Assembly (NCBI GenBank): GCA_902728285.1
Contig: CACVBU010000024.1
Location: 1 to 64,000, forward strand
DNA length: 64,000 bases
Direction of reading: 5' to 3'
Source of the DNA: Clytia hemisphaerica
Lineage: Eukaryota > Cnidaria > Hydrozoa > Leptothecata > Clytiidae
Shown: piece after piece, positions 1 through 13,100 of the stretch
How the letters are laid out: every line of letters begins with the position of its first letter
Numbering within the stretch: the stretch's first letter is position 1
The notes under the pieces: model-generated
The model's database searches: none
Told to the model about the DNA's origin: nothing
What the model saw: only the letters and a program-made list of their open reading frames with translations
Program-made: the position numbers and the translations under genes

Positions 1-3000
1 GAACAGAACAACGGTAGAATCACCGTCGTATATAATGGAAATAACCAATTGGGACATAATGGAGATGGCCCGCTTATTGGCTCGAGTGATGCTAAACTGC
101 TTGGTAGAAGTAAATCGTTTTCTAAATTGGACAACACTGTTTTCTGTCATAACCAACGCTTCAGTATCTCGTTCCTAGATGGTAATCATCTCTTGAATGG
201 TTTTGTATGTGGTATGGATAGAGTGTTTACGATGAGCGCCGATCTGTCTATTTATGTCACTCTGGAAACAGGTAATTATTATAATATTGTATTTTTGTTG
301 CTTCTCAGAGAGTTTGTATCAAAAGTACTTTACTTTGCTTTACTTTTTAAATATTTTCTTTTTTAGCACCTATTATAAGTCTTTACACCGTTCGAAAGAT
401 CTACTTTAGGCGTACAAACTTTTGCGAGCAGAAAGTTTTGCGATTTTCGCGAATTTTAGCCATTTTCACGAAAGCAAATGTCTTTGAAATTTTCCTTATT
501 GATGGTAACAAGGGTTAAGTTAGATATTATGCAAAAGTCCATCAAATGTGGTCAAACCCCTCCCTAGTACGAGGGTTAAGGCTTTTAAGCATAAAACATA
601 GCAAGATTAAAATCTAAGCGTAAACAAGATAGTTTGCAATAAAACAGAAGATAAAAGCTCGTACACACTCTGACTTGAAAGCTGTTATCGTGATTTCAGA
701 GAGTTTATTCCCTGGTAGGTATCTTTGTTTGATTTGCCATTATTTAACTAATACGGGAGAGAAGTTGTGCGTGATTTTCTAATTTTCTCAGTCTCTTAAT
801 CTTTCTCTTTCCATTAATTCTACCTTAGACCTTAGTAACCATAACCAGTACCCTTCTACTGCAATTTTTGATGTACAACAAGACAAACTTTGTGCAGACC
901 AACATGGTATGATATTTTACACGTTGACGAGCGATGATTACATTTTACAAAGAACCTTGACCTCCGATTGGCAATATTTAGATAAAATGGGGACGAAAAA
1001 ATGTTCAGTCATGAATTGTGATGAAACTGGTAACGTCTTTTGTACATCTTCAAATACAATTTACGTGTGGTCTGTGGAGACTTCTTCTTTCTGGACCCAT
1101 TTGTATGATCTTTGGGGTCAGCAATTCTTCAAACCTTTAAACAACAACAGAACTCAATTTTGCATAGTGGAGCAACTGCCGGGCAAGGAAGTAAATTATA
1201 CTGTCATTGCATATAAGCCAGGTAAAGATTGTTTCTATATGTGTACGAAAGAAGCTCTTATCTTTTAAACAAGATTTTTTTTTGAAATTTGTTTCTCCGT
1301 AGGTTGTATAGACTGGAGTCGTTTATAATGCGTGTAATACTAATAATAATAATAATAATATACGGGATTTAGTTTGTATAAACGACTGGAAGAATCCGGT
1401 GTTCCAGCCTTATAGATACAGGGGCTAGCTACGCAGAAACTTGCGTAGCGAGAAAACAATTTATCAAGCAACAACAAACTCTCAAAACGAAATCAACTCA
1501 AATGAAAAACTTTCAATACACAAATCCACACATATTTTTTTTCTCGAGAATTATTTTGAGCAGGAAAAAATTATAATTGCAATATTGACACTTTTCTTTT
1601 GATTGGAGTTAGTGCACAAAGGTTTCTAGACGACTAAAATTGTTCCATTTAATTTATTACTTTTTGCTTTATTTCTACTATGTATAAATTAGTCGTCTAG
1701 CTTGCTAGACTATAGGTTGTAGTAATTATCTTTTCAACGATGTATTACTTAGGAAATTAGTAAGGCATTCATTAAAGAAGTTTTTGATAAAAAGTAGACT
1801 TTGATATCATAAATTTGTTATAGTATTACGAAAAGAGTCTTTAGAATTTCATATTCATAACTTTTCTAAACGCTCTTATTTTCGATCGATTACAGTTCAG
1901 CGGAACTTGATACCCTTCCTCAGTAACGGAGTTGAATTTTCATCAACATTGAGCGACACCAAACATTTCTACGGCTTTGGATTCCAGCTCTCTTGGGACA
2001 CAATTGAAGGAAAAATCCATTTTGCAGTCAAAGAAAAACACCACTGGGTAAACGAGTTCGTATTTAATGATCAAGAGACATTCTCATTCTCGCATGACCC
2101 AGATGTGAACATGCAATACCAAGCCTTTTCTACTAAAGTCGCACACACCTCATCTGCCCATGAAGACTTAAAGGTGTCGACAAGACTTCCATGGTCAAAC
2201 GCTATTTATATTTTCGGTTATGGTTCTTCGGACGTCATTAAAGAATTGGTTTATTTCCCATCTTCTGCTGCTTTCAAGAGTAAGTCATTCCTTACTTACT
2301 TCACTTCTAAAAATTTATTTATCATATTAAATTCCTCCATAATTTCATAATCCCCCCTTGAAACTACTTTTCAGTCATATCAGAAATATCCCGCGCGCGT
2401 CCAATCGATTATGTCTGATGGAACAGTTTCTTTTTGTATTCAGGGACCATCGATAACTTGATTGTTTTTACTGAAGATTCAAGCTACCGAAAACTTCAGG
2501 TTCCACCTCAAGGGCTCGATTATCAAATCAACGGAATCACACTTCTACCAAACGGACAAGAGCACGCACCCATCATTTCAGGTGATAATAATTCTCAATG
2601 CATAATTCCATATTTTTGTATGGTTGCGCTTCTAGAGTCACAGCCGATTTCTTTAATGAATTATTCTGGGGTTAAAATAGACGACTTTTTTTCTTCAAAT
2701 CTCAAGAGGAACAATCCTTAAATTTATTGCGCGTAACCCATTTTCGGGTTTGGTTTTTACCCCTTTACTTCCAAGCTCAAAGGGCTATACTCGAGACTCG
2801 AGACTCCTGTATGGAAAATGAAGCCACTTAATTTCCCATCCAGAACGCCCGCGCGTGGTTTTTACACAAACGCCAGATTGAAAGTAAAGTCTATCGCTAG
2901 ATTTAAAAAAATGCTGTCCTCAAAAACAAAGGAACCACTGGATACAATCCGTTGTCATGATTGCGGCGCCTTCTAGGTGCGTTCTGGGTGGGAAATAAGT

Positions 3001-4102
3001 CGCTTCACTATTTCTTGCCTGAGAAAGGTTAGAGTTCTACTCTAGCCCTTCGGGCTTTAAACTCAATGGTTTTACCATGTAAAAGTAAAAGGCAATGACG
3101 TGCATGTAAAGATACAATTGCATTTTTACATGCATGGTTTTTAAAATTCGGCGTGTAAAATAGCACTTCACGAACGTGAAAAATTTACTCATTGTTTTAT
3201 CTTACGCACGCGCTTAAAGCCCTATTTATTTAAAATAGTCTTTTCACTCTTTGAAAAATTACATGCATGTAAAACAGCCATTTCATAGCCGAAACCTTTC
3301 AAAGATAAAAATCACATGCTTAAATAACAGATTTTGAAGATCTTTTTCATTAAAAGACCCCGAAGTTTAGACTTTGTCGCTCAACTAAGTAAACTAAAAT
3401 TCCCAATTTTGAAAAGGTCGGTCTCAATCTTTCCTGCTATAAGTTTGTCAACTTTCCGCAACTTCTCAATTACCCATTTACGCTTTCTTAATGGATAATT
3501 TGAAAATATTCCGGTGTTACAATATAGGTACCATTTAGCTATTTTTCTAGTGGCAAGGATCACGATTCTTTTGTTCATTGAAAAGACCAATAAAATTGCT
3601 TTTTCAGATACTGAGAGGTTAATGGATGACAACAAAGAGTACGTTTTTACACAATATGTATTTTATGGAGTAAATGGTCAAATTACAAGTCTAAATTTTC
3701 TGGCACAGCCTTACGCAATTTTAGAATTCAAAGACATTGAACTGGAATTCCAAACTTCGTCTTATCTATTGACTGAAATGAAAATCCAGAATGATTTGTA
3801 TGGTCAGATAGCAAACGGAGAGGCTTATTTGGCGAACACTTTGGTCGGTTTGATTGACCCTGATACTGAAACGTGTATACAAGATGTCAGCGAAAGCTGT
3901 TTACCAAAACTTGTTGAAGAAGTAAAACTTTTTAGTTATGCATTAGGAAAGATTCCAATCTTCGATTATCTGAAAAGAAAGCAACGGCTTGACAAAATGA
4001 GATTTTTATTGATCTTTCCAAAAGACAATAATGCAGCCGTCCTAACGACAGATGGTATGCATTGGATGAGACTCAAAGTGGCTTGTAAATTGAAAACTAA
4101 TA
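1..4102 (+). CDS. Gene A exons 1-5: unassigned N-terminal ectodomain, partly laminin-G-like
   Basis: These five exons (1-271, 829-1221, 1896-2279, 2444-2581, 3608-4102) encode residues 1-560 of the visible protein. Every junction is phase 1, the usual pattern for shuffled extracellular modules. The 1896-2279 exon and the short one after it read like a beta-sandwich of laminin-G or concanavalin type, with alternating hydrophobic strands and YGFGF, IHFAVK and NAIYIFGYG. The 3608-4102 exon carries a Cys pair (CIQD and ESCLP) and no family I recognise. The introns hold an (AAT)n run near 1338-1362 and an inverted pair, TCTAGACGACTAA near 1625 against TTAGTCGTCTAG near 1690. Coding is supported by phases and codon usage; the domain names are weak. 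Confidence 0.7.
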
Positions 4103-7100
4103 GTAAGTATATATTTTGTAAGAAAGGTGTTTTTTCAGGATTTCAAAGCGCAGACAATACTCTTACTCGTAGATTAAGCTTGTCAAACTGAACATAGCCC
4201 TTAAAAATACATTATGTTCTCATAACATGTGTGAATTTAAAAATTTCTTTTGATCATTGAAGTTTAAAGATTTCAGACGTTTTTCGCGTTCCTAACCTCA
4301 ACTTTCTATCATACTTTGTTTAAAAAATATAAGAATTGAACAGAATTGAAAACAATCAGCTAAGTTCTATATTGTGAGAGATCCTAGCCAGTCGGTTTAA
4401 TATTCCGACGAAAGCGTGAAACATTTTGATCTCATCCTCTGGCAAAAAAAAGTTTCTTAAAATATTTTTTACGTATAAGAAGTATAATCCACAGAGACCT
4501 GCGATTCAAACTAGATTAGGATAACGCTATCACTGTATCTCACTAACATTCTGCCGATTGATAGTGTGAGGGTTTTGAATCCCAAGCTTTTCCAGGCAGG
4601 GTGTTAGGGAAATAAGGTGATAGACTCTCTACCTTCGCTCACATGTCAAACTAAAAACATTCAAATTATTTTAGCGGAACACCTTGCGTTTTTCCCCACT
4701 CCTTTACAAATCGAAAAGAAATCACCATTGATTTTCACAACTCGTCCTATCGATCTACGAAATGGGAACGAACTGCTGATCTCTTCTATGCATGGTTGCT
4801 GTGGCACCTTAATCATCTCCGTCAAAGGCATAACACGACCAGTATTTATCAAAGAATTGAAAAAATCTGATGAAAACACACAGTATACTTTTAATTGCCA
4901 ATTAAATTATGCGGGTGCACATCAGGTAATAAAAACTTTATCCTTTTTGTTACCATATTTCGTTTCAAATTATCTTTTTAGAAAAAAGGCTGTACAGGGT
5001 GTCCCGAAAATCGAGCGCGAACATGATTCTGAGTTTCTGAGTAGAAGGTTGTTGCGTGTGTTTAACAAAATGTAAAAAAATATATACCAACACAATCATT
5101 GTTTTTATAAGAGTCATTATGATTAAAAAATTGACTTTCTTTACAATTTTCATGACATTAAAGTTATTGAGAATTGTTTTTTGTAAAAGTTATTCATAAA
5201 AGATGTCTCGTGACAATTAATATGACACAGAGAGAAACTTTGATAAACAGTGCAAATTTAGTGAAACACAAGAGCTTTTTTTCTATGGAAGTGGTACGAC
5301 TTAATACTTTTTTTTTCGAGACACCCTGTATGTACAAGCATGTTCATGGTATAAGTGACAAATATTTAAGAGGAAAAAAGAGATGTGGTTACGTCAAATC
5401 ATACGAGTTTTCAGAATTTGGACATCGGGTTGAAAAAGGGACTTTCCAGAAAATACATAATCCCGGGGGGGGGTACTAGGGTTGGCGAATGAGGGGTATG
5501 TGCGGACAGGACCTCCGAAAACTGACCCTTAGAGAGACTGATTTTTGCTGAAAAGGTGACTCTTAGAGACTTTTTGAATTTTTTTTTTCGATTTTTGAAA
5601 AAAGTCATACCCTTAGAGAGACTTTATTACAATTTTTTTTCGATTTTTGAAAAAAGTCATACCCTTAGAGAGACTTTATTACAATTTTTTTTGATTTTTG
5701 AAGAAAGTCATACCCTTAGTGAGACATTATTACAATCTTTTTCTCTGAAAATCAAAAAATTTCCTAGAAATCCTGAATTTTCCGACCCTTAGAGAGACTA
5801 ATTTAAAACTTTCTGATTTTTCCGACCCTTAGAGATACTTTGAAAGATGAAAAAACCGACCCTTACCGTCCGCACATACCCATCATCCATTTTTTGCCTA
5901 ATTACCCCCCCCCCCCCCCCGAGTACATAATGGCCTTTTTATCCTTACATGTTTAGCTTGTATTGGTTTATCTACCTACGAGTTTGGAAAGCTACCTTAT
6001 TGTCGACAAAATTATTACCAAGGGAACGACATACGGTCCTTCTTTAAGTAAGTACAACAAAGGCATTGATTCCCTTTTTATTGATACCCCTAGTTTCTGA
6101 ATTCAGCCATTTCTCAAATTAAAAAATATGTGAAAAATTTTCAAATGGAAAGAAGATCCCATACTTATGCGGGGCCCCCACTTATGCTAGTTCCTCCTTT
6201 CTGTTAGTCTACACAATAGACAGCTCCAGGCTTTTAGGCGTTACTAGTAGAGTAAGAGTTTTACGCTCGAAACGAAGGGAGATATGACGCAACCTACCTT
6301 TTGTTTATTGTTAAATTGGTGCTACATGGTGTTACTTTGATAGGATTAATTTTCGCGTGGATTCAATTTCGTAAACCAGCCAAAAATCAATGAAAAAAGG
6401 CCTGGAAAACGCCATTTTGAGCCTAAAATATGATCTTTATAATTTCGCGAGTCGTTAATCTCACACGATTTCGCGAGTTTTATTTTAACGAAAAAATAAA
6501 AAAATCACAAAAACACGAAATCAAATCTCCCGAAAATTAATCCAATTAGAGTATTATTTTATTATTCATTGTGTGAGATTGTCTACTAAGATTGATTTAT
6601 TTTTAATAGCTTCACTAACATGGTCTACTGAAATGGAGTTGTTGTCCTATCCGACGCCTGATATTATGAAAACAGCTTTTAGTATTTACGCAGACCCATC
6701 GAAAGATTTCGGTATTTATTGGTATTCAGTGAGTAATACTGGAACGATTAAAATTCCCGATCGTTATGGATTTCAAAATCGTGGTGAAAAGTTTTCACAA
6801 TCATCTTCTCATCCACATATACCGAAGATTAAAACAGTTTCAGACAAAATAGACTACACTATGTTTACAGTAATTGTAGATGTTAAAATTTCTCATGGTG
6901 AGTTTGGTGAGGAGTATCTCTTTCAATTCGGCAGAGAAGAATCAAACATCAACACGCATTTCACTGTCACCATTCAAAGTGGATTCATCATTTTCAAGTA
7001 AGCATCTGTTCTTTTTAGGAAGTACCTACCTAAAGCCTAACTCAGAAATTAGATCATAAATTTTTTCTTGTAGTCGGAAAATCACAAACTGATTTTCATA

Positions 7101-10100
7101 GCGAATATTTACAGTCAGCAACACTATATCAAATGGCAAGAACTTCCATCTAGGTATTATTTCCCGAACAAGAAGATGGTGTTATTGAAAAAGAACAACT
7201 TCCCCGATTTTTGCCCGTCTCGCGCCATGTTTGTGCTCCGTTCGGGAATTATGTGCCGAATAACGGAAAAATGGAATTAAAAGGCGCGTTAATAAAGATG
7301 ATGTCATTTATACATCTTTCTCAACAAAAGACATAAGTTTTTAACTTCAACGGCCATTTCCGGAATGCTCACTACTTTAGAAATCGGGAAACGGGATACT
7401 TTCTTCCTAATTCGGAAAATCATTTCTTGTCAAGGCAATACTACCGAGTAACTCACCAAAAAAACCCGGCATTTTTCATTCAGTTTCTTGGTAAGTTCCA
7501 CTTTGATGTTTTTTCTGAAAAAAAGAAGCCTTCTGGTACGCAAATTACTACAAGAGCTTCAAAAGTTAAGTGACGTCAAAAAATCGAATATATGGAGCCC
7601 AAAAACCTGGGCTCCAATAATTCGAAAAAGTCGCAAAGTGGAATAGTCATTACTGCGTTGAAAAAAAGCCGTGGCGATATTTTCCATTTGAGTGTTACCG
7701 ACTGACTTGTTGCGTTTGGCAATTGTTTTTGTAGAACACAAGAAGATATGACGAACACATCAGCACGTGTTTTGAATGACCAGTGGACAACCGTTGCTAT
7801 CAAAGGAGAGGCCGTGAATGGAACGCAACAATTGCAAATCTTTTTCGATTCTAAGGTAGGGACCACATCATCAACCATGGGTCCGTGCGAACCGTTTAAA
7901 GCGAGGGGGTAAAACTTTTGGGAAAATTGCCGCCCAACTTTATCTAAACGCAATATAAAATGCTTCTTAATTGGATGAAAACAGGCTTCTGACCACAGAT
8001 CTGTAAAGCCCGAAGGGCTAGATTTTCGGCCTTTATCGAAAAGTGAGACAGGTTTTGGTAGGATTTCCTACCAAAGAAATCACGTGACAACAAGCAATTT
8101 CACTGGTTTGAGAGATGCGAAATAGCGTTTGCCGCCTAATTTTTTTGATCTCGCGCTCTGAAAACAATTAAAATGCTAGATCCTATCCATCGGCACGAAA
8201 TTTAAAAAGTCAAATTTTTGCTTCACTTTTTTTTGCTGGAGAAAGCTTAAAGTTGCCTATCTAGCCCTTCGGGCTTTACAGATATCTGTGCTTCTGACTT
8301 CAATAAAGATTTGTTTGCAAAAAAAGTGAGGGGTCACGGCTTTCCGCTTTCCCCGTCCCGCATAAGGGGCCCACGATCACACAAATTGTAGAATCAATGA
8401 TAATTTATTAAGTAAATCTTTTGATTATAAACCCCTTATTTGTCCGAAAATTTCGGAACATTGCTGCGAATTCTGGGGGGGGGTACTTAGGCGAGTGAAG
8501 GGTACGGGTATGTACCGCCCTTAAGGGTGCCTTTTTTGGGACTTGAAAGGTCCCTGTAAGGGTTGGAAAGACCAGAAAATTAAATTTCAGTCCAAATAAG
8601 GGTCGGAAAAATACTACGTTTCAACTCTTTTTTCCTTTAAAGATTAGAATTTTGTCAAATTAGTCCCAATAAGGGTCGTAAAAATCGCAAAATTTTCCTA
8701 TTTTTTCCTTTTTAATCCCGCTAGGAGTCAAAAGTCGGGTGGTACCTATCCGTCAGCTCGCAATCCTAGTATCCCCCCTGGATATGAATTTAGCTGACAT
8801 TTTGCACCCTTGCTATATCTAGCTGAGTTCCTGGAGATCTTTTCTTTTTTTAAATGATTCTCGACCCTAAGAAGGATTTCTCACAATTCTTCAGTTAAAT
8901 AAAAATGCTGAATTTTACCCCAGTAGGCAAAACGCTCGTCTATCCATCCACCCATCCATTTTCAGGGTTGAATAAAAGAAGTTCATACATACTTTCACTA
9001 TTCTCTTTCAATAGCTTGCTTCGACACTAACCTTACCAAAAACAGTCCAGAGCTATACTAACGGATATGTAAGGCTTGCGCTTTACCATTTCAACGGATT
9101 CCTTTCATGCTTCCGATATTATGCAAGTGCTCTTGATGATAAATATGACTTAGTGAATGCACAACCTTGTTCTCATCTGTACGGTAAGCCTCCATCTACA
9201 CTCAAGACTTTTATCTTTCATCCTTAAGATAAGCTAAATGTCTACCTTACTTCAGCAAGATTTAGAAAACCAGGATCTTTCTAGTCTTATTAACTCGATC
9301 AGTAAACGTTCGACGTTATGAACAATTTGGAACTAATTTTCGCGGGAATTAATTTCAGCGTTTTTTGTGGTTTCTCCAAAAATTTGAATACAATTTTTTC
9401 CAATCTTATCGAAAAAATTTGAAAAACCGCTAGGAAAATGAAAGAAATTTGTCCGAAAAAGGGCAAAACCGCGAAAATTAAAAGCCGCGAAATGCAATTT
9501 TTCCAAATTTTTTTTTTCGACCGCGAATATTAGTTCCCGCGAAAATTAGTTCCAATAAGGTAAAATAGCTTGGCAAATAATTCGAGTTATTTAGACGTTT
9601 GACTTATGCGAGGTTTCTTCTAATGGTTATATCGGTTTCATATATCGGGATTTACCAACTTTGTTGTTTTCAGCATACACGGCAGCAAAGACAGACTGTC
9701 ATGCTAAATTTGAGACGTTCCAAGCACCGCAACTTTCATGTCAATTAACTTGGGAAAATTACATTAGAAGGTCCGACTTACAACTTTGTAAGTGTAATAG
9801 ATATTTTGCTAGTTTTTGACTTGCTCAACAATGACAGCATTTAACATAACTCCTACCATTCGCTTGAACAGCATTTTTTTCAACAAAAGAAAGAACAACT
9901 TGCCGTTCTTTTTGAAATTTGTCGTTCTTTTTTAATGTTGCGAAGTAGGCACTTTCTCCTCCTCCAAGACATTACCGAGTTTGTGCATGTGTGTTTTTCA
10001 GCGACGGAGACGGTAAAATTCGAATTTTCTACATCCTGACTGACTGAGGACGACGTTGAATCAGCACTTTTACCGTCCTCAGTTTTGCGGGTCAGAGCTG

Positions 10101-13100
10101 GGAGTTATTCCAAACCACTTCAAAGTGGAATTGACGTTAATTGCGTAGAAAAAACGTGGGTGACGTCTTGTATAGGCTACGAATGTTCAGAAATTACCAG
10201 TGGATACCCCTTAAAACCCACAATAAAAAGTGGTACCCTCTATCTCATTGTTTAGTTGGAGTGTAAGGCTGAAACTTTTTGTGTTGAAAGTACGTTGTCT
10301 ATGATTGTCTTCCCTAGCAGTGATGTTTTGTAGAAAACAGTTTTCAGTTTTTCACGAGGAAGTGAAAAAGTGCAGTTTTAGCTATTTACCCCTTAAAACC
10401 TACAAAATGGTTTTTCTCGAATAACTTTTTACAAAAAAGTTCTTTTGACCTCAAATTTTGAACAGTGATTCACTGTAAAGTTACTAATGTTATGAATATA
10501 CCATTAGTACCTAAATGATCTCAAAAATAAATGTGTTAAAATCAAATACCCCCTTAAAACCTACAAAAATAAGGCTAAAAACCACAAAGTCCGACCCTTG
10601 CTAACGGGATACTCAAGCTGATGGATACAAATTGTGGTGTTGCTGCTTTCGTGATTCAATGGTTCAAAGACTTGCTAGAAATTCATTCCCACAACAATAT
10701 TTTCATTTTTCAGGATTTTCATGCCCATAATGCAATTGTGGTGTGGTTTTTTTCGTTTTTTTCGTCAAAAACGGCTACGAAAGGCCAAAACCTTCATTCG
10801 CTTCATTTTTTGACCTATGGTTTCTAATGTTTTTTTCTAAATCTCCATCAAATTTGTGACATTTTTGGTATGCAACATGACCAAGTTTTGAGAAAGTCGA
10901 TTTTCAGATTTTATTGATCATCACCATAAAAGTGCTTTAAAAGTAGAATTTTAAGGGCCTGTCATTTTCGTTGGGGTCTATTCACGAAGATGAAAATGAT
11001 TTTTCATACCTACCATAAGTATAGGTATCTAAAAAGTATAGGTTTTATGACCTTAAATTCAATTGTGTAATTTCTAGGTCCAAAAAACCTGATTTTTTGA
11101 AGGGATTTTTGATAAAATTTTGAATAACTTCGAATTTTTAAGATACTTTAGCATCTTTAAAATCCTCAAAATTTGGTATTTTATGAAAGAACATTTATAA
11201 GAGGTTGTAAAAAAGTGAAACATACCACATAAAATTAAATCTGGTAGTTATGAAAGCCAAAAATGCAACATTGTGGGTTTTAAGGGGTATGTGGTTTTAA
11301 GGGGTATCCACTGGTAGAAATCACATAGTCACATTAATATTGTCTAAGGAACGACCATGCAAACGTGTCAAATGATTCAACTTCATATATATTTTTTGTT
11401 TTCTAATTACAGTGCATAATAACTTTCCTCCGTATGACGGTACAAGTCGTCTTGGTTATTTTATCAATCGAAATGTGAGCTCGTATGACTTGTTCACTAA
11501 TAACAATGACATGTCGATCGAAGAGGGAATTATTGATTTCGCGCTGTGTAACACAAAACATCAAAAATTGGATCACCAACTTTCCATGGAACCTTGTTTT
11601 GAAAGGCTTGAAGATTGTCAGGAGAAAATGTTCAGTTTAGGAATAGTATTTCGAATAACGAAATTAGGTACCAGTGAACAACAAATTGTTAGCATCGGTG
11701 GATATCGTTTGAGTATTTGGTGGAATAAGCAGAACCAAACTATTTGTAGCTTAAGCTGGAATTTGAACACAAAAGAAGCATTCAAAATAGAATTCATCTG
11801 TCCTTTCGAAGTATGGACCTTCATGGAATTTTTCATTTTCGAAGATCGCGTTGTTTATTATTTGAACAATGAAATGTACACTGTGGTCAATCTACAAGAA
11901 GCTGGTTATCATGAAGATTTTCAAGTCCAACTGGCTGATGAGGATCTAGACATTTGTTTTGACCAAGTTACCTACTTTCTTCCTTGGAGGGAACCCGAAA
12001 TATTTTCAAAATACAAAAGATATTATACGGTCTTCCGAAATTGTAAGTCGCCTTTTTTTGTGATTTTTAGTCTTACACGCCTTGTCATGTCTATTTTTTT
12101 CTAATAAACCAACGACCTAATAAAATAGATAGACCAGTATCCTATTGAAATGATCCGCGTAAGAATGATAAAAAATTTAATGATTTTTTGCATCATTAAA
12201 ATGTCATTCTGCGTGCAAAAGCATTTTTTTAAGATTAGCTATTGGTTGATATTGATCACATGACCTAAATTTTGTGAATATGTTCTTAATTTCAAGTCAA
12301 CCTTTTAGGCTTAAAAATTAGTAAATATTGTTAAAATTATAACATTTGTATTTGGATAGTGCTTGTCTTTTCTATCTTAAGAACGCACCATGAACGCACG
12401 TTTATTTTCTTAGTTAGAGTCTTTCAAAAATGTTTATGTTCTTAAAGAAAATGCGCTGAAAAGCGCAACAGTGTTGTCGAAAAATATTGAAAAATATCTT
12501 TTGAGAAAGATGATTAAAAATGCGATCTGACGTAAGCAAAAAAATTATGTTTATGGTCAGTAGAAATTCGATATAATTGATTTTACACCATTTAGAGATG
12601 CTTGTAAAAAGTCTAATTTCTTTGTAATATGACTTACGCGGGCGGCAGAAAGACGGCAAGATGAAAGAATACCAAATGAATAGAAAACAAAAGATTTTTT
12701 GAGAGCCATTGTATGAAGTTCTTGGTCTATCTATTTTATTAAGTCGTTGAATAAACTTACTTTATTCACTTATTGATTAAAATGGGCTTAAAATTAGCAT
12801 TTTTGGCAGTTCCTGTTTTAAAATTGTTCCTAAATTTTTGCCGAGATTGAGCCTCGTGTTCTTTCAAAATTATTCTCAGCGCAAATAGAAAAGGGGATAG
12901 ACTCCATCACTTCCGGCTCCACCGAAGGCAACCAGATGAATATACTACTGAGGTTAAGGCCCTTCTTATACCGCCCCTTATTGGCGTTATTTTTGGGCTC
13001 GTGTCATAATAAGGGCCGGCGTTAAAAAGGACTGGCCTTAAAAAGGACCGGCGTAAAAAGGGCCGATAAGGTATATGAAAAAAGCTTGTTTTCCTAGGAA

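Noticed and set aside
4617-4674. Upstream extension of exon 6
   Set aside because: The frame is open only from 4608 because of a TAG at 4605, and the strong acceptor at 4674 is in the required phase.
5556-5792. CRISPR-like regular repeat array
   Set aside because: The units are contiguous tandem repeats without unique spacers, inside a MITE, in an animal genome.
10621-10827. 68-codon frame in the intron before exon 11413
   Set aside because: Lies inside an inverted-repeat element and has no protein-like features.
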